From the NCBI GenBank assembly GCA_002392625.1, contig DGHJ01000044.1:1-11135 (forward strand): a stretch of 11,135 bases of DNA. Reading direction: 5' to 3'. The position numbers were made by a program, and so were the translations under genes. Below the pieces are notes generated by a model, which worked only from the letters and a program-made list of their open reading frames with translations, was not told the origin of the DNA and did not search any database. Positions 1 to 6,225 of the stretch are shown here, piece by piece. How positions within the stretch are numbered: the stretch's first letter is position 1; the number at the start of each line of letters is the position of its first letter. The DNA comes from Oscillospiraceae bacterium UBA3851 (lineage in GTDB: Bacteria; Bacillota; Clostridia; Oscillospirales; Oscillospiraceae).

Positions 1-53
1 CACTTGGCGGCGCAGAAGGGGATGTGGATATAGAGCCCCAGAGACTTGTCCAT
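1..53 (-). CDS. hemW: HemW-like radical SAM protein, N-terminus only (runs off the left edge)
   Basis: Only the first 17 codons are present, reading MDKSLGLYIHIPFCAAK, and the next codon begins TG, which fits Cys. This is the conserved opening of the HemW / oxygen-independent coproporphyrinogen oxidase-like family (LYIHIPFC..KC.YC), where the CX3CX2C motif holds the radical-SAM 4Fe-4S cluster. HemW is a heme chaperone in the known cases; true HemN starts differently, so HemW is the better guess. The ATG lies one base after the ferredoxin stop (TAG-C-ATG). A strong ribosome binding site, GGGAGGTG, sits within the last codons of that gene, so the two are almost certainly one transcript with coupled translation. 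The rest of the protein is outside the window and cannot be checked. Confidence 0.85.
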   Translation of the reverse strand, partial: MDKSLGLYIHIPFCAAK

Positions 54-54
54 G

Positions 55-288
55 CTACACCTCCCGCCGGGGCGGCAGGATGGTCACGGCCCCGAAGGGG
101 CAGTTGACCTTGCAGGAGCGGCAGCCGATGCAGCTCTCCGGGTCCACCTGGTAGAGGCCGTCCGGCCGCAGGAGGATGCACTTCATGATGCAGAACATGG
201 CGCAGTAGCCGCAGCCGGTGCAGCTGACCGGATCGATGACGGCCAGGGCGCGGGCCTTGCGGCCGAAGGGATGGGCGGAGTCGGACAC
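55..288 (-). CDS. 2[4Fe-4S] ferredoxin, 77 aa
   Basis: A small electron carrier with two classical cluster motifs: CTGCGYCAMFC (Cys23, 26, 29, 33) and CIGCRSCKVNCP (Cys53, 56, 59, 63). In this family each cluster takes three Cys from one motif and the fourth from the other. An extra Cys37 follows the first motif. A GTG 18 nt further upstream (304-306) is in frame, but the AAAGGAGG ribosome binding site lies inside that extension, 7 nt before the GTG at 286-288, and the promoter would leave that upstream GTG only a few nt of leader; the downstream GTG is therefore the start. A charged tail (PPRREV) ends the protein. It sits just ahead of hemW, so it may supply electrons to that or another radical SAM enzyme, but the partner is inference. 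General bacterial ferredoxins of this size have many roles. Confidence 0.9.
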   Translation of the reverse strand: MSDSAHPFGRKARALAVIDPVSCTGCGYCAMFCIMKCILLRPDGLYQVDPESCIGCRSCKVNCPFGAVTILPPRREV

Positions 289-320
289 GGCAGAGCCTCC
301 TTTCACGGTTCGTTGTGTTC

Positions 321-349
321 AGTATAGCGGGTTTCCATCTGTTTGACAA
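321..349 (-). promoter_or_regulatory. Sigma-A promoter for the ferredoxin-hemW operon
   Basis: On the minus strand TTGTCA (344-349) is followed by a 17-nt spacer and TATACT (321-326). Transcription would start near 314, giving a leader of about 25 nt before the GTG start at 288 and its AAAGGAGG site. It lies back to back with the presumed spoVAC promoter. Confidence 0.8.
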
Positions 350-355
350 GCCGAT

Positions 356-384
356 GTATGAAATTCCCGGCCGGGGACAAACTA
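356..384 (+). promoter_or_regulatory. Possible forespore (sigma-F/sigma-G) promoter of spoVAC
   Basis: GTATG at 356-360 resembles the -35 of forespore sigma factors. At 375-384 GGACAAACTA fits the sigma-F -10 pattern GGNNANANTR, with a 14-nt spacer; equally CAAACTA (378-384) is one base off the sigma-G -10 CATWMTA, with a 17-nt spacer. No sigma-A promoter is visible for this gene. B. subtilis spoVA is under sigma-G, which makes this reading reasonable. The start would fall near 391, very close to the ribosome binding site, which is a weakness. Confidence 0.4.
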
Positions 385-405
385 CGGGGGAAAGGATGTG
401 ATCCC

Positions 406-849
406 ATGGACATGACGCCCCGGGAGTACCAGGCGTATATCAAGGAAAAGCAGGACGTCTCGCCGCTGCTGAAAAACGTGGCGCTGGCCTTCGCCGTGGG
501 CGGGCTGATCTGCGTGCTGGGCCAGCTCATCGCCAACGGCTGGGCAGCCCTGGGCCTTAACAAGGAGGACGCCTCCGCCGCGGCGTCTATCTCCCTGGTA
601 TTCCTCTCCGCCGCGGCCACGGCCCTGGGCCTTTACCACCGGCTGGCCCGGTTCGCCGGGGCCGGCACCCTGGTGCCCATTACCGGCTTTGCCAACGCCG
701 TGGTGTCCCCGGCCATCGACTTTCGGGCCGAGGGCGTCATCACCGGCACGGCGGTGAAGATGTTCACCATCGCCGGGCCAGTTATCGTGTTCGGCACGGC
801 GGCCAGCGCCCTGTACGGGCTGATATTGTGGCTGATCGACGTGCTGTAG
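406..849 (+). CDS. spoVAC: Stage V sporulation protein AC (SpoVAC), 147 aa
   Basis: A small integral membrane protein of the SpoVA channel, which moves Ca-dipicolinic acid into the spore core during sporulation and out at germination. Family signatures are LLKNVALAFAVGGLICVLGQ (residues 21-40) and FAGAGTLVPITGFANAVVSPAI (83-104, here split across loop and membrane), and KMFTIAGPVIVFG (118-130). Membrane segments lie near 22-48, 57-78 and 112-145. The length matches SpoVAC (about 150) and not the shorter SpoVAE. An in-frame ATG at 343 exists, but ATG 406 has an AAAGGA site 9 nt before it and aligns with the family start; ATG 412 is a second option. Unusually, spoVAD and spoVAE do not follow: a terminator comes straight after the stop. 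It may be the main copy moved from its operon or an additional paralogue. Confidence 0.92.
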   Translation: MDMTPREYQAYIKEKQDVSPLLKNVALAFAVGGLICVLGQLIANGWAALGLNKEDASAAASISLVFLSAAATALGLYHRLARFAGAGTLVPITGFANAVVSPAIDFRAEGVITGTAVKMFTIAGPVIVFGTAASALYGLILWLIDVL

Positions 850-855
850 ACGAAA

Positions 856-890
856 AAAGCGAGGGGATCGCGCCCCTCGCTTTGATTGTT
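856..890. terminator. Bidirectional intrinsic terminator between convergent spoVAC and the RND gene
   Basis: An 11-bp perfect stem AAAGCGAGGGG / CCCCTCGCTTT (856-866 and 873-883) closes a 6-nt loop. On the plus strand it is followed by TTTGATTGTTTT; on the minus strand the A-run at 853-858 gives the T-tract. It starts a few bases after the spoVAC stop and ends a few bases before the RND stop. Confidence 0.9.
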
Positions 891-3800
891 TTACAGATCC
901 ACGGTCTTCAATTCTTCCTCGTCCACCTTGCGCAGCTCCCGCTTGTTGAGCATGTCGTACATACACGGCACCACGAACAGCGTCATCAGCGTGGCGTACA
1001 GCAGTCCGCCGATGCACACCAGCGCCACCGGCTGCATCAGCGAGGTGCCAACGTTCCGCTCCAGGGCCATGACGATGAGGCCCAGGATGGTGGTCAGGGA
1101 GGTCATGAGGATGGGCCGCATGCGGGTGACGCCGGCGTCGATGATGGCCTCCCGGCGTTCCATGCCCGCCTGGCGCTGCTGGTTGATGTAGTCCACCAGC
1201 ACGATGCCGTTGTTGACGATGATGCCCACCAGCATCACGAAGCCGATGAGGGAGATGACGCTCAGCTCCATGCCGGAGATCAGCAGAGCCAGGAAGCCGC
1301 CGGTAAAGGCCAGCGGGATGGTGAACATGACGATAAAGGGGGACTTGAGGGACTGGAACTGGGCCACCATGATGAAGTAGACCAGGGCGATGCCCAGCAC
1401 CACCATCAGCAGCACCTGCCCCATGGCCTCCAGAATGGCCTCGCTCTCGCCGTCGTAGGCCAGGGTGACGGAGTCTGGCAAAGCCAGACCTGCGGTGGAG
1501 CGCTGCACGGCGGCGGTGACCTTGGTCACGTTGTACCCCTCGGCGATGTCGGCGCTGACGGTCAGGTAGCGCCGCTGCTGCTCCCGCTGGATGGTGCTGA
1601 GGCTGACGGTCTCCTCCACGGTGGCCACCTCGCCCAGGGGGAAGGATTCAGTTGCGTCGCCGCCGCTCTCCGGCAGGCTGAGGCCGGCGGAGCCGCCCAT
1701 GGCGCCCATCATGGCAGAGAGGTCGCCGCCGGCGCCGCCCATCATGGCGGACATATTGCCGATGGAGCCGCTCAGGGAGGACAGGGAGCTGCCGGTGCTG
1801 ATGGGCAGCTCCAGCAGCGTCTCGCGGGTGACGCGGCTGCTCTCGTCGGACTCAATGATCACGTCCATGCGGGCGTCGTCCAGCGTCATGGAGCCAGTGG
1901 TGGCAGAGTCGGTGAGGGCGGCGGCCACCTGCATGTAGATCTGGGCCACGGTGAGCCCGCGCTTCATGGCCTCGGTGCGGTCGATGGAGATGTGGAGGGC
2001 TGGGGCGGCATCCTCCAGCCCGTCGGACACGTTGGCGGTGCCGGGCACGGCCACCATGGCCTCGGCCAGCGTCCGGGCGGCGGACTGCAGGTCCTCCATA
2101 TCCTCGCCGTAGAGCTTGGCAGAGATGCCGGAGCCGGTGAGCATATCCATGTTCATCACCGTGTCGGCGGTGACCTGGCAGGGAAGATCGGCGCACAGGG
2201 CCTCGATCTTCCGCCCGGCCTCCATGCCGAAGGCGCCCTCCGGCAGGGTGATGTACAGCGTCACGTCATAGGTTCCGCCCTGGCCGCCGAGCATGGTCAG
2301 CCCGGAGCCGCTGCTCATCATGGCGCCCACGGTCTCCACGCTGTCCACGGTCATGGCCCGGCGGGCCACCTCGTCGGCCAGCTCTACGGCGGTCTCCCGG
2401 TCGCAGTCCTCCGGCATGGTGACGGTGATATTCACGTTGTTCATGTCGATCTCCGGCATGAAGGTGAAGCCCCGGCCCACGGCGCCCCAGGCGGAGCCCG
2501 CCAGCAGCGCCAGCGCCAGCAATAAAACCACGGCCTTGTGGTCCAGGGACCAGGCGGCGGCCTTGCGGTAGACGGGGTAGACCCGGTCCAGCAGGCCGGG
2601 CCTGGCCGGCTTCTCTTTTCGCAGCAGGCCGCTGGCCATGGCGGGCACCAGGGTCAGCGCCACAATGAGGCTGGCCAGCAGGGAATAGCTCATGGTCAGG
2701 GCCAGATCGGTAAAGAGCTGGCGGGTGATGCCCTCCACGAACACGATGGGCAGAAAGACGCACACGGTGGTCAGCGTGGAGGATACGATGGCCCCCAGCA
2801 CCTGCCGGGCGCCGGACACGGCGGCCTGCACCACCGTGGCGCCTTTGGCCCGCAGGCGGTAGATGTTTTCGATGACCACCACCGAGTTGTCCACCAGCAT
2901 ACCCACCGACACGGCCAGGCCGCTGAGGGAGATCATGTTGACGGTGACGCCGGTGAAGTACATAAGCACCACAGCGAAGATGACGCTGGTGGGGATGCTC
3001 AGCAGCGTGATGAGAGTGGGCCGCCAGTCACGCAGGAACAGGAACAGCACCACCACGGAAAACAGCGCACCCCACAGCAGGGAGGAGATGATGGTCTTTA
3101 CGATCAGGTGGATATAGTCGCCCTGGTCCATCAGAGTGTGGAAGTGCAGGCCGTCGTACTCCTGCTCCAGTTTGGCAAAGCGGGCGGCAATGTTGTCGGA
3201 GGCCTCCGCCGTGGCGAAGTTGGACTGCTTGGTGAAGCTGAGGATGATGCCGTTCTCCCCGTTGAGCTTGGCATAGATCTCGTCGGAGTTGTCGGTGATG
3301 AACACGTCCGCCACGCTGTGGAGATAGATGGGGTCCACGCCCTCGATTCCCAGGTCGAAGAGGAGCAGGTCCTCCAGCTGCTTGCGGCTTTCAAAGGCGT
3401 CGCCCACGGAGACCATGTAGCGCACGCCGTCGTCGTCATTGATATACCCGGCGGGCATGGAGAAGTTCTGGGCCGTCAGGATGCCGGAGACGGTGCTGAT
3501 GCTCAGCATGCCGCTCAGATCCGCCTGCTGCGCCACCTGCTCCCGGTACTCGCTGACGGAGGCAAGTCCCTGGTCGATCTGGGCCAGTGCCTGGGTGATC
3601 TGCACGGTGCCGGTGCTCAGTTGAGTGATGGCGTCCAGGCCGGAGATGAGGCCGCTGGTTACCTGCTGAGAGAGGGCGGCGATGGTGGAGTCCTTGGTGA
3701 GATTGTCTATGGTGCTATCGAGCTGGCTCAGCGTGCCGCGCAGCGCATCGATCTGCTGCTGCGCCTCCTCCGGGGTGGTGCCCTGTGCGGCCATACTGGC

Positions 3801-4760
3801 CACGACGGATTCCCGCATCTGGCTCAGCTCGGATTCTTCCTGCCGCAGTTTGGCCAGCTGTTCCTGGTCCGCATCCTCATCCAGCTGCAGGGCGGCAATC
3901 TGCGCCCGTATGGATGCCAGCTGCGCATCCGTGCGGGATAGAACTTCGGAGAGCTGCTCCAGACGGTCGATCCGCTCGGCCAGCTCGTTGCGCTGCTGCT
4001 GCAGGGTGGTCAGTCCCGCCTGTACAGAGCGGAGAGCGTCCTCCACCGCACCGCCGATGGCGGACTGCTCGGCGTCCTTCATGGCCTGCCGGGCCGCCTC
4101 GATCTGGTCACGGGCCTCACGGAGCTGCGTTTCCGCCTCATCCAGCTGTTTGTTCAGCGCCTCGGAGATCACGCCGCTCAGCACGTCCAGCTTCTGCTGG
4201 CTCAGCACCACGTGGGCCTGAGTGGATACGGTGCCGCTGACGGCCACCTGGGCGATGCCGGAGATGCCGTCCAGCTTGGCCGTCAGCGTGTCCGTCACAA
4301 AGTCGCTAAGGGCGTACACGTCCTTGCCGGCGTAGGACACGGCGGCCACCTCCACCGGCAGCATGGAGGGGTTGATCTTCAGCACATAAGGGGTGGCCAC
4401 GGCGTCGTCCCACTGGCCCTTCAGCAGCTCGATCTTCTGCTGGATGTCCACGCCCACGGTGTCCATGTTCACGTTGTCCTCAAACTCCAGCACCACCAGG
4501 GACATGCTGTCCCGGCTGGAGGAGGTGACCGATTTGATGCGGTCCAGGGTGGCCATGGTCTGCTCCATGGGGCGCGTGACCACCGCCTCCACCGTCTCCG
4601 GACTGGCGCCGGGATCGGCGGTGACGATGATGGCGTAGGGGAAATTCATGTTGGGCATCAGGTCCGGCGTCATCTTCAGATACGCCACCACGCCCAGGAT
4701 CAGCACGGCCAGCACGGCCACGAAGATCGTCAACGGTTTTTTTACGCTGAAGCTCTGCAT
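891..4760 (-). CDS. RND-superfamily efflux transporter (HAE1/AcrB-like) with large coiled-coil insertion, 1289 aa
   Basis: A proton-driven inner-membrane exporter. TM1 is at about 10-28, followed by PNMNFPYAIIVTADPGASPE, the porter opening of the family. TM2-6 run from about 550 to 710 with FLRDWRPTLI and the TM4 motif VGMLVDNSVVVIENIYR (619-635). TM7 is near 743-762 and TM8-12 span about 1112-1268, including FIMVAQFQSLKSP and NNGIVLVDYINQQ (1183-1195). AcrB-type proteins have about 1030-1060 residues. The excess is mainly a Gln/Glu/Ala/Leu-rich coiled coil at about 199-425, and a Met/Gly/Ser loop at 985-1036 holding two 11-residue repeats. AcrB's Asp407-Asp408 pair is Asp624-Asn625 here, and the TM10 Lys is absent. 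The ATG at 4760 has AAGGAG 8-9 nt upstream; an earlier GTG (4838) overlaps the likely promoter. No adaptor or outer-membrane channel gene is adjacent. Substrate unknown; drugs, lipids or lipopeptides are possible. Confidence 0.93.
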   Translation of the reverse strand: MQSFSVKKPLTIFVAVLAVLILGVVAYLKMTPDLMPNMNFPYAIIVTADPGASPETVEAVVTRPMEQTMATLDRIKSVTSSSRDSMSLVVLEFEDNVNMDTVGVDIQQKIELLKGQWDDAVATPYVLKINPSMLPVEVAAVSYAGKDVYALSDFVTDTLTAKLDGISGIAQVAVSGTVSTQAHVVLSQQKLDVLSGVISEALNKQLDEAETQLREARDQIEAARQAMKDAEQSAIGGAVEDALRSVQAGLTTLQQQRNELAERIDRLEQLSEVLSRTDAQLASIRAQIAALQLDEDADQEQLAKLRQEESELSQMRESVVASMAAQGTTPEEAQQQIDALRGTLSQLDSTIDNLTKDSTIAALSQQVTSGLISGLDAITQLSTGTVQITQALAQIDQGLASVSEYREQVAQQADLSGMLSISTVSGILTAQNFSMPAGYINDDDGVRYMVSVGDAFESRKQLEDLLLFDLGIEGVDPIYLHSVADVFITDNSDEIYAKLNGENGIILSFTKQSNFATAEASDNIAARFAKLEQEYDGLHFHTLMDQGDYIHLIVKTIISSLLWGALFSVVVLFLFLRDWRPTLITLLSIPTSVIFAVVLMYFTGVTVNMISLSGLAVSVGMLVDNSVVVIENIYRLRAKGATVVQAAVSGARQVLGAIVSSTLTTVCVFLPIVFVEGITRQLFTDLALTMSYSLLASLIVALTLVPAMASGLLRKEKPARPGLLDRVYPVYRKAAAWSLDHKAVVLLLALALLAGSAWGAVGRGFTFMPEIDMNNVNITVTMPEDCDRETAVELADEVARRAMTVDSVETVGAMMSSGSGLTMLGGQGGTYDVTLYITLPEGAFGMEAGRKIEALCADLPCQVTADTVMNMDMLTGSGISAKLYGEDMEDLQSAARTLAEAMVAVPGTANVSDGLEDAAPALHISIDRTEAMKRGLTVAQIYMQVAAALTDSATTGSMTLDDARMDVIIESDESSRVTRETLLELPISTGSSLSSLSGSIGNMSAMMGGAGGDLSAMMGAMGGSAGLSLPESGGDATESFPLGEVATVEETVSLSTIQREQQRRYLTVSADIAEGYNVTKVTAAVQRSTAGLALPDSVTLAYDGESEAILEAMGQVLLMVVLGIALVYFIMVAQFQSLKSPFIVMFTIPLAFTGGFLALLISGMELSVISLIGFVMLVGIIVNNGIVLVDYINQQRQAGMERREAIIDAGVTRMRPILMTSLTTILGLIVMALERNVGTSLMQPVALVCIGGLLYATLMTLFVVPCMYDMLNKRELRKVDEEELKTVDL

Positions 4761-4828
4761 TGTCAGATCTCCTTCGACACAAAACGGAAGCGGCCAGGCC
4801 GCATATTCATCCATCATAATGATAAAGA

Positions 4829-4857
4829 AGTCTACCACGGCGGCGGCGGGAAAGCAA
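4829..4857 (-). promoter_or_regulatory. Weak candidate promoter for the RND gene
   Basis: On the minus strand TTGCTT (4852-4857), a 17-nt spacer and TAGACT (4829-4834). Both hexamers are poor matches, so a weak or activated promoter is implied. A short palindrome ATCATAATGAT (4813-4823) lies just downstream, where a repressor could bind. It is placed between the GAPDH terminator and the RND start, the only room available. Confidence 0.35.
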
Positions 4858-4889
4858 GCGACGGGGCGGATTGTTCACGCAATCGTTAC

Positions 4890-4923
4890 AAAAAAGATCG
4901 GCCGCCCGGAAAGGGCGGCCGAT
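4890..4923 (-). terminator. Intrinsic terminator of the downstream GAPDH gene
   Basis: An 11-bp perfect stem ATCGGCCGCCC / GGGCGGCCGAT (4897-4907 and 4913-4923) with a 5-nt loop. On the minus strand it is followed by CTTTTTT. It lies 15 nt after the GAPDH stop and separates that gene from the RND gene. Confidence 0.93.
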
Positions 4924-4938
4924 AGGGGAGGAAAAAGT

Positions 4939-5979
4939 TTACTTTTCGACGGTTTCTTCGTCGGGATGATCCACGGAATACATGTGCTCCATCATGCGCA
5001 CCACCATGTTGCTGTAGCCGAACTCGTTGTCGTACCAGGCGATCAGCTTGACGAAGTCGTGGTCCAGCATGATGCCGGCGGTCTCGTCAAAAATGCAGGG
5101 GCAGGGGTTGCCGATCAGATCGGTGGACACCACCTGGTCGGAGGTGTAGCCGATGATATCCTTCATGGTGGTCTCGGAGGCGTGGCGAATGGCGTAGCAG
5201 ATCTCGGCGTAGGTAGTGGTGCGGCTGAGACGGGCGGTCAGGTCCACCACAGACACATCGGCGGTAGGCACGCGGAAAGACATACCGGTCATCTTGCCCT
5301 TCAGGGAGGGGATGACGCGGCCCACGGCCTTGGCGGCGCCGGTGGAGCTGGGGATGATGTTGTTCAGAATGGAACGGCCGGTGCGCCAGTCGCTGCCGCC
5401 GCGGGAGTCAACGGCCTTCTGCTTGGCGGTGGAGGCGTGGATGGTGGACATGAGGGACTGCTCGATGCCGAACTCATCGTGGATGACCTTGGCCAGGGGG
5501 GCCAGGCAGTTGGTGGTGCAGCTGGCGTTGGAGATCACGTCCATATCGGGCTGATAGCCCTGGTGGTTGACGCCGTACACGAAGGTGGGGGTCACCTCGT
5601 CCTTGGCGGGGGCGGTGATGATGACCTTCCTGGCCCCGCCCTTGAAGTGGCGCATGGCCTTCTCCATGGTGCAGAAGGCGCCGGTGGACTCGATGATGTA
5701 CTCCGCGCCGCAGGTGTGCCAGGGGATCATCACGGCGTCGTTCTCGCTGAAGACCTTGATCTTATGGCCGTTGATCACCAGGTAGCCGTCCTGGTGCTCC
5801 ACCGTGCCGTTGAAGCAGCGGAACACGGAATCGTACTTGACCAGATAGACCATGTAGGGCAGGTCCGCCTTGCGCAGGTTGATGCCGCAGATCTCGTACT
5901 TGTCCGGATGCTCCGCCAGGATCCGCAGAATGACACGGCCGATACGGCCAAAACCGTTGATACCGACTTTGATGGGCAT
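4939..5979 (-). CDS. gap: Glyceraldehyde-3-phosphate dehydrogenase paralogue, probable altered cofactor preference, 346 aa
   Basis: Class I phosphorylating GAPDH: glyceraldehyde-3-phosphate + NAD(P)+ + Pi to 1,3-bisphosphoglycerate. The Rossmann loop GINGFGRIGR (6-15), active site SNASCTTNCLAP (Cys154), His181 and the C-terminal WYDNEFGYS (315-323) are intact, so it should be active. The residue after GIN, normally the Asp that binds the adenosine ribose in NAD-specific enzymes, is Leu35, followed by Arg36-Lys37. This resembles the loss of that Asp in NADP-preferring forms such as B. subtilis GapB. Residue 193 near the Pro188 site is Arg. The phosphate-site loop reads HASTAKQK, with Lys in place of Thr. 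It has a short acidic tail (DEETVEK). AAGGAG lies 9 nt before the ATG. It has its own promoter and terminator and follows gntR. NADP use and a gluconeogenic or NADPH-making role are inference. Confidence 0.93.
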   Translation of the reverse strand: MPIKVGINGFGRIGRVILRILAEHPDKYEICGINLRKADLPYMVYLVKYDSVFRCFNGTVEHQDGYLVINGHKIKVFSENDAVMIPWHTCGAEYIIESTGAFCTMEKAMRHFKGGARKVIITAPAKDEVTPTFVYGVNHQGYQPDMDVISNASCTTNCLAPLAKVIHDEFGIEQSLMSTIHASTAKQKAVDSRGGSDWRTGRSILNNIIPSSTGAAKAVGRVIPSLKGKMTGMSFRVPTADVSVVDLTARLSRTTTYAEICYAIRHASETTMKDIIGYTSDQVVSTDLIGNPCPCIFDETAGIMLDHDFVKLIAWYDNEFGYSNMVVRMMEHMYSVDHPDEETVEK

Positions 5980-6002
5980 GATAACCGTCTCCTTCCTGAT
6001 GT

Positions 6003-6017
6003 GCCGCGCAGCGCGGC
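6003..6017 (-). promoter_or_regulatory. Leader hairpin of the second GAPDH mRNA
   Basis: GCCGCGCTGCGCGGC is a perfect 15-nt inverted repeat about a central T, about midway between the predicted transcription start (near 6029) and the ribosome binding site. It is followed by no T-run, so it is not a terminator; it may stabilise the message or affect translation. Confidence 0.5.
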
Positions 6018-6035
6018 CCTTTTTGTTCCAAGTTG

Positions 6036-6063
6036 ATTATACCACAAAAACTTGTACTGTCAG
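6036..6063 (-). promoter_or_regulatory. Main sigma-A promoter of the second GAPDH gene (P1)
   Basis: On the minus strand CTGACA (6058-6063), a 16-nt spacer and a perfect TATAAT (6036-6041) preceded by TGG, an extended -10. The start would be near 6029, giving a leader of about 50 nt. Confidence 0.85.
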
Positions 6064-6112
6064 CACCTTTTGCATATAATCCTGTACGAAAAAAAGAGCC
6101 TGTTTTTGTGGG

Positions 6113-6141
6113 ATATTCACATTTTTCACAACTTTTCCACA
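6113..6141 (+). repeat. Three phased TTYCACA-type direct repeats
   Basis: ATATTCACA (6113-6121), TTTTTCACA (6122-6130) and TTTTCCACA (6133-6141) repeat at 9 and 11 nt, about one helical turn each. They lie 50-80 bp upstream of the P1 -35 box. Inverted copies of the last element (TTTTTGTGG at 6103-6111) and a direct copy (CCACAAAAA at 6042-6050, in the P1 spacer) are also present. The repeats are visible; a regulator binding there is inference. Confidence 0.45.
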
Positions 6142-6146
6142 AAAGA

Positions 6147-6174
6147 ATAATAGAATGTTCCATACATTTGCAAT
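6147..6174 (-). promoter_or_regulatory. Possible second GAPDH promoter (P2) spanning a palindrome
   Basis: On the minus strand ATTGCA/TTGCAA (6168-6174), a 15-16 nt spacer and TATTAT (6147-6152, one mismatch). The palindrome at 6154-6168 fills the spacer, a classical place for a repressor. The spacer is short, so this is less certain than P1. Confidence 0.4.
6154..6168. promoter_or_regulatory. Palindromic operator candidate, copy 1 (gap downstream copy)
   Basis: AATGT-TCCAT-ACATT is a perfect 5-bp inverted repeat with a 5-nt centre. The same site, with two changes, lies at the start point of the other gap gene (8175-8189). A palindromic GT-N-AC arrangement suits GntR-family operators in general, and the gntR gene is next door. 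Confidence 0.5.
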
Positions 6175-6187
6175 CATGCCCACAAGC

Positions 6188-6217
6188 AAAAAACCGCCCC
6201 CGCGCAGGCGGGGGCGG
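6188..6217 (-). terminator. Intrinsic terminator of gntR
   Basis: A 10-bp perfect stem CCGCCCCCGC / GCGGGGGCGG (6194-6203, 6208-6217) with a 4-nt loop, followed on the minus strand by TTTTTT. It starts 8 nt after the gntR stop and insulates the downstream gap promoter region. Confidence 0.93.
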
Positions 6218-6225
6218 AAAAGGGG

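Noticed and set aside
828..2525. Long open frame on the plus strand across the RND gene, rich in His, Gly, Gln and Asp
   Set aside because: It is the antisense reflection of a high-GC coding region: composition is biased, no domain is visible, and the minus strand holds clear RND motifs.
2538..3941. Second long plus-strand frame, and similar ones at 4648-6036 and 7140-8162
   Set aside because: Same His/Gly-rich antisense character opposite the RND and the two gap genes, which have full motif support.
4813..4823. ATCATAATGAT palindrome before the RND gene as an operator
   Set aside because: An 11-bp AT-rich palindrome is too common to claim as a site, and no second copy was seen; mentioned only with the weak promoter.
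6113..6141. DnaA-box cluster or replication origin
   Set aside because: The three 9-mers each differ from TTATNCACA by one base, no perfect box exists, and no dnaA, dnaN or parAB genes are near. I keep them only as a possible regulator site.
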